Source: a virus. Taken from it: a stretch of 21,208 nt of DNA. Where the stretch lies: positions 1 to 21,208 of the IMG/VR virus record IMGVR_UViG_3300027704_000199, one strand, 5' to 3'. Positions 8,474 through 13,035 of the stretch are shown one piece after another. The position numbers and the translations under genes were made by a program. The notes below the pieces were generated by a model that saw nothing but the letters and a program-made list of their open reading frames with translations, was not told the DNA's origin and made no database searches. The number at the start of each line of letters is the position of its first letter. The stretch's first letter is position 1.

Positions 8474-10222
8474 TTGAAAGAATATAAACTCAAAACGCCT
8501 GATGGTCGAATTGTTAAGATAAAAGGACCAGAGGGTGCAACTAAAGAGCAAATTATACAGATATACACTCAAATCTCTGATAGACCTGAAATCAACAAGT
8601 TTGCAGAAAGTGCAAGAAAGATTGCGTCTGGTGCAACTTTTCAGTTTGCTGATGAGGGTGAAGCTTATCTAAGGTCTCGTAGTGGTAATGAAAGACTTAC
8701 TACTACAGATGAATACAAGGCAGCTTATGAAGAATATAAGTCTCTTCCAACTTACGCAAAAAGAAATGAGCAACAAAAAGCAAGAGCTTATGAGTTGACT
8801 AAGATATTAAAAGCACAAAAAGAAAGAAAAACATCTGAAGTTGACGCAAAAGAAAACACTGAGTATAGGCAGATTAGAGATCAGCTTAGAGGTCAGTCAA
8901 AGGAATTTGAACGTCAAAATCCAAAAACTGCTCTAGCATTAGAAATAGCCGGTGGTATTGCTACTCCAGCACTTGGTATGGGTGCTTTAAAAGGTGCATC
9001 TACACTAGCTAAAGTAGGCACAGGAGCCTTACAAGGTGGTCTATTTGGTGGTTTATATGGCGCTGGTGCTGCTGAAGAGAAAGAAGATATGTTTGGTGAT
9101 GCTGCAAAGAACGCTGCAATCGGTGGAGTAATGGGTGGACTATTCTCTGGAATAGGGTCTGCTCTTGCACCTAAGATACAGAAAGGTGCATCTCAACTAA
9201 CGAAAAAAGGTATACCAATAACTCCTGGTCAAGCCTTTGGTGGCTCATTAGACAATGTAGAACAAAGAGCTGGTTCATTTATGCCTGGTATAAATAGCTC
9301 AAGAACTAAAGCTATTAAGAAATGGAACTCTACCCTTATTGACGATGTTCTTAAACCTTTAGGATATAAATCTGGTAGCGTGGTTGATGATGAAATTACT
9401 GAGTTAGTATTAAAAGGCCAAGAGCTATTGTCCAAGTCTTATGATGATGTTTTACCTATGATATCTGTAAAGTCTGATGACGTATTGGAATCTAACCTTA
9501 AAAAGATATTTAACAAGCAAATGCTAGTAGGTGACGTAAAAAGAAAAGCTGCTAATGAGATGAAAAAGATTAAAGGGTATTTTAAAGGCAGTAAAATATC
9601 TGGACAATCTATTAAGAAGGTGCAAGAGCATTTAGGCGACAGAATACAGGCATACGCGGGCGTAACGAATGCAGATGATAAGGCTGTTGGTGAAATGCTA
9701 AAAGATACTTTAGATGCCTTTATGGACACAGTTGAGAGACAAAATCCTAAGTACGCCGGTAAACTAAAAGAGATTAACAGAGCTTATGCTAAGTTTGTAA
9801 GGGTAGAAGGTGCGTCTGCTAAACTTAATGGAGCTAAACAATTTACTCCAAAGCAGTTTGGACAAGCAGTAAGACAAGCAGACAGATCTACTAGAAAGAG
9901 AGCCGTTTCAGCTGGTAAGGCATTAATGCAAAGTGCTGGCGAAGACGCTGGAATACTTGGTGCTAAAATACCAGACTCAGGAACTGCTGGTAACTTAATC
10001 ACTAACAATATATTAATGGGTTCAATTGGTGGTGCTGGTTTAGGACTTGTGTCTCCATGGATGATTGCAATACCTGGATTCTCTAGGATGTTATATTCTG
10101 AAACGGGTATGAAATTGTTTAACAAGTGGATTAACTCTGGTCAATCAAGACAAGCGTTAAGAGAAATGGCTAAGAAATACTCTGGAACTGCAGCTTCTGG
10201 TCTTTTAACACTTCAAGACTAA
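8474..10222 (+). CDS. Large DNA-ejection/internal virion protein
   Basis: The start is a TTG three bases after the preceding stop; it gives MKEYKLKTPDGRIVKIKGPEGATKEQI, an N-terminal motif seen in large phage virion proteins. The 582-residue product has a charged helical region (to about 150), a glycine/alanine hydrophobic section with several possible membrane-inserting helices (about 155-240), a helical middle region and a second hydrophobic Gly-rich patch near 510-545. This arrangement fits a protein ejected into the envelope to guide DNA entry. The lysozyme or transglycosylase signature found in some homologues is not evident. Confidence 0.6.
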   Translation: MKEYKLKTPDGRIVKIKGPEGATKEQIIQIYTQISDRPEINKFAESARKIASGATFQFADEGEAYLRSRSGNERLTTTDEYKAAYEEYKSLPTYAKRNEQQKARAYELTKILKAQKERKTSEVDAKENTEYRQIRDQLRGQSKEFERQNPKTALALEIAGGIATPALGMGALKGASTLAKVGTGALQGGLFGGLYGAGAAEEKEDMFGDAAKNAAIGGVMGGLFSGIGSALAPKIQKGASQLTKKGIPITPGQAFGGSLDNVEQRAGSFMPGINSSRTKAIKKWNSTLIDDVLKPLGYKSGSVVDDEITELVLKGQELLSKSYDDVLPMISVKSDDVLESNLKKIFNKQMLVGDVKRKAANEMKKIKGYFKGSKISGQSIKKVQEHLGDRIQAYAGVTNADDKAVGEMLKDTLDAFMDTVERQNPKYAGKLKEINRAYAKFVRVEGASAKLNGAKQFTPKQFGQAVRQADRSTRKRAVSAGKALMQSAGEDAGILGAKIPDSGTAGNLITNNILMGSIGGAGLGLVSPWMIAIPGFSRMLYSETGMKLFNKWINSGQSRQALREMAKKYSGTAASGLLTLQD

Positions 10223-10485
10223 TGGAGCCAATTACATTAATATTCTTATCAGGCCTAGTCTCTGGAATTGTGGTGGGAGATGCTCTCGATCCAATAGGCT
10301 TATCTGATGGCGACAATCACAATGTTGTTAAAGAATGCACAACTAAAACTACTAGATCTAAGGTATATGATAAGGAATTAAAGGAATATATCTCTAACGA
10401 ATATGTAGAAGAAATATGTGTAGGGCGATATGTACCCCCTGATAGACCTATCCTTAACGCAGTAAAGAACAAAATAGCCCATTAA
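10222..10485 (+). CDS. Small membrane-anchored late protein
   Basis: The start overlaps the previous stop (TAATGG). The 87-residue product has one hydrophobic segment (about residues 4-20, with GLVSGIVVG) followed by a polar domain with two cysteines (KECTTKT and EEICVGR). It is the last gene of the late block, and its stop codon lies in the loop of the terminator. Such small N-anchored proteins can be lysis accessory or tail proteins; I do not recognise it. Confidence 0.65.
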   Translation: MEPITLIFLSGLVSGIVVGDALDPIGLSDGDNHNVVKECTTKTTRSKVYDKELKEYISNEYVEEICVGRYVPPDRPILNAVKNKIAH

Positions 10486-10500
10486 TAGTGGGCTTTTTTT
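10476..10500 (+). terminator. Rho-independent terminator of the late block
   Basis: A 6-bp stem AGCCCA/TGGGCT with loop TTAATAG is followed by seven thymines. It sits directly at the end of the last structural gene and just before the promoter cluster, so it insulates late from early transcription. Confidence 0.9.
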
Positions 10501-10512
10501 GGTTTAAAACAC

Positions 10513-10540
10513 TTGACATATGTTTTATATGTGCTATAGT
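10513..10540 (+). promoter_or_regulatory. Early promoter P1 with inverted repeat in the spacer
   Basis: A TTGACA box is followed after 16 bases by TATAGT. The spacer contains a perfect inverted repeat, ACATAT (10516-10521) and ATATGT (10527-10532), overlapping the -35 box. A dimeric repressor could bind there and block RNA polymerase, but no repressor gene is visible. Confidence 0.75.
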
Positions 10541-10558
10541 GTGTATATTAGATGGAAA

Positions 10559-10580
10559 TATTAATTGAACCTAATTAATA
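10559..10580. repeat. AT-rich 8-bp inverted repeat downstream of P1
   Basis: TATTAATT (10559-10566) and AATTAATA (10573-10580) form perfect 8-bp arms around GAACCT. It lies about 15-30 bases after the predicted P1 start site, so it could be an operator or a small RNA hairpin. Confidence 0.5.
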
Positions 10581-10598
10581 AATAAAGTCTAAAAAGAG

Positions 10599-10627
10599 TT
10601 GACAAGTAACAAGAAGTATGTAATAAT
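10599..10627 (+). promoter_or_regulatory. Early promoter P2
   Basis: TTGACA and AATAAT are separated by 17 bases and preceded by an A-rich stretch that could act as an UP element. The downstream start region (GGTTTTGTTAGATAGGAA) resembles those of P3 and P4. Confidence 0.75.
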
Positions 10628-10629
10628 GG

Positions 10630-10692
10630 TTTTGTTAGATAGGAAAAGGAGTGGCATAGGGGCAAAGCCCCAAAACCCAGTCTCTAACAAAA
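10630..10692 (+). other. Long-range stem enclosing a GC hairpin between P2 and P3
   Basis: TTTTGTTAGA (10630-10639) pairs perfectly with TCTAACAAAA (10683-10692). Within it, GGGGC/GCCCC (10659-10663 and 10667-10671) makes a tight hairpin with an AAA loop. The outer strand begins near the predicted P2 start site, so a P2 transcript would begin with this fold. No open reading frame is seen in it. Confidence 0.55.
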
Positions 10693-10705
10693 AGTAAGAA
10701 AAGGC

Positions 10706-10734
10706 TTGACAGAAGTAAAAAAACCTGATACAAT
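10706..10734 (+). promoter_or_regulatory. Early promoter P3, extended -10
   Basis: TTGACA and TACAAT are separated by 17 bases, with TG one base before the -10 box (extended -10). An A-rich stretch precedes it. Confidence 0.8.
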
Positions 10735-10784
10735 GGGTTTGTAGGATAAAGAAACAAGCAGTAGAAAGAAAAGTAATAAAAAGC

Positions 10785-10812
10785 TTGACAATGTAGCAAA
10801 GTATGATATAAT
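10785..10812 (+). promoter_or_regulatory. Early promoter P4, near-consensus
   Basis: A perfect TTGACA is followed after 16 bases by a perfect TATAAT with an extended TG. It is the last of the four tandem promoters and lies about 155 bases before the first hammerhead cleavage site. It probably drives the RNA-punctuated small-gene operon. Confidence 0.85.
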
Positions 10813-10818
10813 GTTTAC

Positions 10819-10962
10819 ATTGAGTAGGAAGAGCAAAGTGCAATCGGCTCTATAAAATACCCGGTCAAAACGGGAAACTTCTGAAAGGAAGATTGGGACC
10901 AGAACCTAGGCGCAGAACATCGCAGCTACACAAGATCGAAACCACATAGTTTCAACGTGGTC
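10819..10962 (+). ncRNA. Structured leader RNA released by hammerhead cleavage (putative)
   Basis: From the predicted P4 start site to the hammerhead cut lie about 144 nt with no open reading frame. Visible helices are GAGC/GCTC (10831-10834, 10847-10850), CCC/GGG (10860-10862, 10872-10874) and CTTC/GAAG (10878-10881, 10888-10891). GGTC (10863-10866), in the loop of the second helix, can pair with GACC (10897-10900) to give a pseudoknot. Cleavage would leave this RNA with a 3' hairpin (stem III of the ribozyme) and a 2',3'-cyclic phosphate. I do not recognise it as a known riboswitch or ncRNA class. Confidence 0.4.
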
Positions 10963-10990
10963 AGTGTCTTTTTGGCACTCTGATGAGATC
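10934..10990 (+). ncRNA. Type II hammerhead ribozyme 1
   Basis: All invariant core bases are present. Stem II is the open stem: GATC (10934-10937) pairs with GATC (10987-10990). GAAA follows at 10938-10941. Stem III is CCAC/GTGG (10942-10945, 10957-10960) with an 11-nt loop. The A10941-U10961 pair and C10962 form the cleavage site, so the cut falls between 10962 and 10963. Stem I is AGTGTC/GGCACT (10963-10968, 10974-10979) with a TTTTT loop. The core CTGATGA is at 10980-10986. The opening on stem II defines the type II permutation, known from bacterial, phage and marine metagenomic sequences. It lies in the leader of the 94-residue gene. Confidence 0.93.
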
Positions 10991-11001
10991 ATCAGCAATA
11001 C

Positions 11002-11019
11002 AATTATCAGGAGATAATT
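11002..11019 (+). promoter_or_regulatory. Hairpin displaying the ribosome binding site
   Basis: AATTATC (11002-11008) and GATAATT (11013-11019) are perfect 7-bp arms. The Shine-Dalgarno AGGAG (11009-11013) lies in the 4-nt loop plus the first pair, and the ATG follows directly at 11020. Such a fold can limit or tune initiation, for example by temperature or by ribosome standby. Confidence 0.65.
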
Positions 11020-11304
11020 ATGAAAGTAAAAGTAAATGGAACTAAATTCAAAGTATCTATTATAGGTACAATGTCTAATGAGATGAATGACGCTTTTGCT
11101 ACTGAGTTACGAGTATTCTATGCTAAATTTGGAAAATTTGTAAAATCAGTAGAAATCGATGCTTCAGGAAAATCGCACTATGTAATGACAGTTGTTGCTA
11201 CAAATGGCACTTCAGAGAGAGTTACTTTCTCTACAACAAATGGTGGCACTGTAGGTGTGTATATCAAATATGCTAACGCTTTTATGAAAACTGTAATGGC
11301 TTAG
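11020..11304 (+). CDS. Small protein bracketed by hammerhead ribozymes
   Basis: The 94-residue product is predicted alpha/beta and mildly basic (MKVKVNGTKFKVSI, then YVMTVVATNGTSERVTFST). I do not recognise it. The leader holds ribozyme 1 and the ribosome binding hairpin; ribozyme 2 starts eight bases after the stop codon. Cleavage at both sites would give a monocistronic mRNA of 373 nt (10963-11335) with a hairpin at each end, a 5'-hydroxyl and a 2',3'-cyclic phosphate. Translation ends in three in-frame stop codons (TAG TAG TAA, 11302-11310), which would keep ribosomes out of the ribozyme. First gene of the early operon, so probably expressed strongly at once after infection. Confidence 0.8.
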   Translation: MKVKVNGTKFKVSIIGTMSNEMNDAFATELRVFYAKFGKFVKSVEIDASGKSHYVMTVVATNGTSERVTFSTTNGGTVGVYIKYANAFMKTVMA

Positions 11305-11311
11305 TAGTAAA

Positions 11312-11363
11312 GATCGAAACCCTCTTTGGAGGGTCTGCAATTTAATATTGCACTGAAGAGATC
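11312..11363 (+). ncRNA. Type II hammerhead ribozyme 2
   Basis: Same permutation as ribozyme 1. Stem II is GATC (11312-11315) with GATC (11360-11363). GAAA is at 11316-11319. Stem III is CCCTC/GAGGG (11320-11324, 11329-11333) with a TTTG loop. U11334 and C11335 precede the cut between 11335 and 11336. Stem I is TGCAAT/ATTGCA (11336-11341, 11347-11352) with a TTAAT loop. The core is CTGAAGA (11353-11359), which keeps CUGANGA because position 7 is free. Stems I and III differ in sequence from ribozyme 1 yet pair fully, so the two copies show covariation. It lies between the 94-residue and 48-residue genes. Confidence 0.92.
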
Positions 11364-11385
11364 AGAAATTTTAAGGAGTATTATT

Positions 11386-11532
11386 ATGAACTACAAAAAA
11401 GCAGTTGCAAGAAGAAACAGAGTAAAAGGTCCTTGGGCTTTTGCTAAAGGTAACTCTAATGCTAAATATGTAAGAACAGTAAGAGAGTTAAAAAACAACG
11501 CTAACGCATCAGAATTACTAAAATTAGCGTAA
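11386..11532 (+). CDS. Small basic protein
   Basis: I choose the ATG at 11386 because AAGGAG (11373-11378) sits seven bases upstream and because a longer reading frame would start inside ribozyme 2. The 48-residue product is strongly basic (KKAVARRNRVKGPW, then YVRTVRELKN), consistent with nucleic acid binding. No family recognised. Its leader after ribozyme cleavage would start with the stem I hairpin at 11336. As an early, small basic protein it could target host RNA polymerase, ribosome or nucleoid, but the sequence does not show which. Confidence 0.75.
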   Translation: MNYKKAVARRNRVKGPWAFAKGNSNAKYVRTVRELKNNANASELLKLA

Positions 11533-11605
11533 TTATGGTCAAACCTAACCCTTGTCGTAGCAAGGGATTTTGGCATAAAACCTTTAAGTATGAAGGGGAA
11601 ATAAA
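11533..11605 (+). ncRNA. Unrecognised structured RNA element, copy 1
   Basis: TTATG/CATAA (11533-11537, 11574-11578), CAAA/TTTG (11540-11543, 11569-11572) and CCCTTG/CAAGGG (11549-11554, 11561-11566) form one rod-like hairpin with loop TCGTAG. The 29 bases at 11577-11605 are identical to those of copy 2 and contain a possible mini-ORF ATGAAGGGGAAATAA (MKGK). The element lies between a stop codon and the ribosome binding site of the next gene. It could be a processing signal, translational regulator or promoter. It does not match the hammerhead core. Confidence 0.55.
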
Positions 11606-11626
11606 TTAATTAAAAGGAGTATTAAA

Positions 11627-11773
11627 ATGGTAACTATTTATTTATCAGATGAAGGAAGGGTTGTAAATTATGATGGTGATGAAGTAACAAATATTTCAGC
11701 AGACTCAATCTATTGGATGGATGATTTAAAGGCCAATGGATCATTAGAAGTTGAATCATGTGACGAGGTGTAA
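11627..11773 (+). CDS. Small acidic protein
   Basis: An AAAAGGAGT site precedes the ATG at 11627. The 48-residue product begins MVTIYLSDEGRVVNYDG and is acidic, with about twelve Asp/Glu against three Lys/Arg. It has one cysteine near the C-terminus. Structured RNA element copy 1 lies directly upstream and the next gene starts one base after its stop, so the pair is probably co-translated. No family recognised. Confidence 0.7.
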   Translation: MVTIYLSDEGRVVNYDGDEVTNISADSIYWMDDLKANGSLEVESCDEV

Positions 11774-11774
11774 T

Positions 11775-11978
11775 ATGGCAATTGTAAATGTATTAAAGAA
11801 GTGTTCTGTTTGTAAGAAGGCTAAGGCCATTTTTATGAATAATGGCTTTGGTTATTGTGGTAGGTCAAGCATGTTAGGAACTATGAATATGCTTGGCTAC
11901 TGCAAGGCTAAGAAGGTAGAATCGCCAGAATTGAAGAAGTATGTATCAAGGATGGCTAAGTTAGGAATGGACTATTAG
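11775..11978 (+). CDS. Small cysteine-rich, possibly zinc-binding protein
   Basis: I take the ATG at 11775, which has GAGGTG upstream and sits one base after the preceding stop, rather than an earlier in-frame start that would overlap that gene. The 67-residue product has CSVCKK (residues 9-14), then GYC and a further GYC about 15 and 32 residues later, which could bind one zinc ion as CxxC...C...C. The rest is basic. Zinc binding is inferred from cysteine spacing only. A nucleic acid binding or host takeover role would be typical, but is not shown. Confidence 0.65.
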   Translation: MAIVNVLKKCSVCKKAKAIFMNNGFGYCGRSSMLGTMNMLGYCKAKKVESPELKKYVSRMAKLGMDY

Positions 11979-11983
11979 TGTGA

Positions 11984-12036
11984 TTTTTGGGTGATTTATA
12001 AGTCATTGATTTTAAAGACTTTTATTTTGCCCAAAA
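11984..12036 (+). other. Two-tier inverted repeat after the cysteine-rich gene
   Basis: TTTTGGG (11985-11991) pairs with CCCAAAA (12030-12036), and within it AAGTC (12000-12004) pairs with GACTT (12017-12021). No thymine run follows, so it is a weak terminator candidate or a structured 3' end. The rest of the gap 11979-12104 shows no gene. Confidence 0.4.
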
Positions 12037-12104
12037 TGACCTCTAAAGCGATTTAAGCGCCTGTGTTGATTTGAATGTATGGTTGTATAAAAAACATTAT
12101 TTAT

Positions 12105-12134
12105 TTCACCACGAGCCTTAAAATGCGTTATACT
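12105..12134 (+). promoter_or_regulatory. Promoter of the tmRNA-like RNA
   Basis: TTCACC (12105-12110, four of six) and TATACT (12129-12134, five of six) are 18 bases apart. Six bases after the -10 box lies G12141, the first base of the acceptor stem. Transcription could therefore start exactly at the mature 5' end, without RNase P. Confidence 0.5.
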
Positions 12135-12140
12135 GAATAC

Positions 12141-12218
12141 GGGGGTGCTATGGTTTCGACAGTATGTAAAATTCATTTAGCATATTGGACGCGAGTTCAA
12201 TTCTCGCCACCTCCACCA
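12141..12218 (+). ncRNA. Minimal tmRNA-like RNA lacking the mRNA-like domain
   Basis: The 78-nt RNA has all parts of a tmRNA tRNA-like domain. The acceptor stem GGGGGTG/CACCTCC (12141-12147, 12208-12214) contains a G3-U70 pair (12143-12212), the alanine identity element, followed by A73 and an encoded CCA (12215-12218). The D-loop analogue holds the tmRNA signature GGTTTCGACAG (12152-12162). The T arm is GCGAG/CTCGC with loop TTCAATT (12191-12207). In place of pseudoknots and tag-coding region there is one hairpin: AGTATG/CATATT (12161-12166, 12181-12186) extended by TAAA/TTTA (12167-12170, 12176-12179) with loop ATTCA. The order is not permuted. It resembles, by convergence, mitochondrial tmRNAs that lost the coding part. 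It should accept alanine but cannot encode a tag. It ends nine bases before the ribosome binding site of the next gene. Confidence 0.8.
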
Positions 12219-12237
12219 ATTTAATTAGGAGAAAGTT

Positions 12238-12495
12238 ATGAGAAAAACGCCAGTAAATAAATACTCTAAAGTAGAATATAGAGTAATGGGTTGGAGATTC
12301 GATGGTAACGGAGATAAAGTAATAAAAAAAACAAGCTCTTTATCTACAGCAGATGATTGGGCAAACTCAAATTCAGAATACTGGATTGAAAAGTATAAAG
12401 ATGGCGAGTATGTAGATGATGTTGCTTGTGATAACAATTACGAGTATGATGAATATGAAGATGTTGGCTATAGTGCTGATGTTGGAACTTATTAA
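12238..12495 (+). CDS. Small acidic protein downstream of the tmRNA-like RNA
   Basis: The ATG follows AGGAG with a 14-base start region (AGGAGAAAGTTATG) that recurs exactly at the gene beginning at 12597. The 85-residue product has a basic, aromatic N-terminal half (MRKTPVNKYSKVEYRVMG) and a strongly acidic, tyrosine-rich C-terminus (YEYDEYEDVGYSADVG). The acidic tail could mimic nucleic acid. No family recognised. If the RNA upstream is matured at its 3' end, this mRNA would lose its 5' leader and start within 20 bases of the ATG. Confidence 0.75.
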   Translation: MRKTPVNKYSKVEYRVMGWRFDGNGDKVIKKTSSLSTADDWANSNSEYWIEKYKDGEYVDDVACDNNYEYDEYEDVGYSADVGTY

Positions 12496-12513
12496 GGCTT
12501 ATTTTAGGCAAAT

Positions 12514-12584
12514 ATGGGGAAACCAAAGTCGTTGATATGACTGCGGTTTCATTAAAAAACCTTTAAGTATGAAGGGGAAATAAA
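12514..12584 (+). ncRNA. Unrecognised structured RNA element, copy 2
   Basis: The fold parallels copy 1: GAAACC/GGTTTC (12519-12524, 12545-12550), then AGTC/GACT (12527-12530, 12539-12542) with loop GTTGATAT. The stem sequences differ from copy 1 but pairing is kept. The segment 12556-12584 is identical to 11577-11605, and the upstream TATGG...AAACC is shared too. It also lies between a stop codon and a ribosome binding site. Confidence 0.55.
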
Positions 12585-12596
12585 AAGGAGAAAGTT

Positions 12597-13016
12597 ATGG
12601 GAATTAAGGCAAAGAATAGGTTTTCAAGTTTGATTTACAAGTGTAAGAATTTATCTTATGCTTCAGTAAGGAACAAGTCGCCTGAAACTAGGTTAAGGTT
12701 AATTATGGACAACATTGAGAAGATCAACGCTATTGATTTAACCTTAGGTTATAGGGTAGACAAGAATAAGGCAGCAGTAACTGAAGGATTAAGGGAAGAA
12801 GCAATCACAAAGTGTTGGGAGTATTACAACATGGTATTATCAAGGGTTGATTCTACAAAGGACGAATCGTGGAATGGGGCCAAGTGGAACTCAGCAAAGG
12901 GTGTAATGGAGTATGACAACGTTTACTTCTATGGCACCTCTAACGAGTTAGACGAGTATGTTGGAGCTGAATTATCAGGCGAAAACTCAGTTACAAAGGT
13001 TGTAAGGTACGAATAA
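12597..13016 (+). CDS. KDESW-motif protein, paralogue 1
   Basis: The 139-residue product has a basic N-terminal part and a C-terminal region (about 68-130) with IxKxWEYY, KDESWNGAK (residues 88-96) and VGAELSGE. The same pattern is found in the gene at 14235, so the two are paralogues within one early operon. I know no named family for this motif. Structured element copy 2 is in the leader. Probably an early accessory protein; function unknown. Confidence 0.8.
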   Translation: MGIKAKNRFSSLIYKCKNLSYASVRNKSPETRLRLIMDNIEKINAIDLTLGYRVDKNKAAVTEGLREEAITKCWEYYNMVLSRVDSTKDESWNGAKWNSAKGVMEYDNVYFYGTSNELDEYVGAELSGENSVTKVVRYE

Positions 13017-13035
13017 CAATAAAAGGAGCAATATT

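Noticed and set aside
10589-10843. 84-residue minus-strand ORF across the promoter cluster
   Set aside because: It runs antisense over P2-P4 and the folded region, has no ribosome binding site and its composition reflects AT-rich DNA.
10878-10891. Third hammerhead core (CTGAAAG)
   Set aside because: The core needs CUGANGA; this has A and G at the last two places and simply forms the CTTC/GAAG hairpin.
11326-11385. Upstream extension of the small basic gene
   Set aside because: The earlier start lies in the loop of hammerhead 2 with no ribosome binding site; 11386 has AAGGAG at good spacing.
11577-11605. Promoter for a T7-like polymerase
   Set aside because: TATGAAGGGGAAA has some likeness to T7-type promoters, but only two copies are seen, both in the same operon, and no phage polymerase gene is in the window. 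Kept only as an alternative.
12141-12218. Phage attachment site copied from host ssrA
   Set aside because: attP sites carry only the 3' part of ssrA next to an integrase. Here both ends of the tRNA-like domain are present and fold together, and no integrase is in the window.
12141-12218. Two-piece permuted tmRNA
   Set aside because: The 5' acceptor strand precedes the T arm in normal order and there is no tag-coding piece nearby.
12519-12584. Element copy 2 as a degenerate hammerhead
   Set aside because: GAAACC...GGTTT resembles the GAAA/stem III part, but the later ATGAAGG lacks C3 and A9 and there is no stem II pairing.
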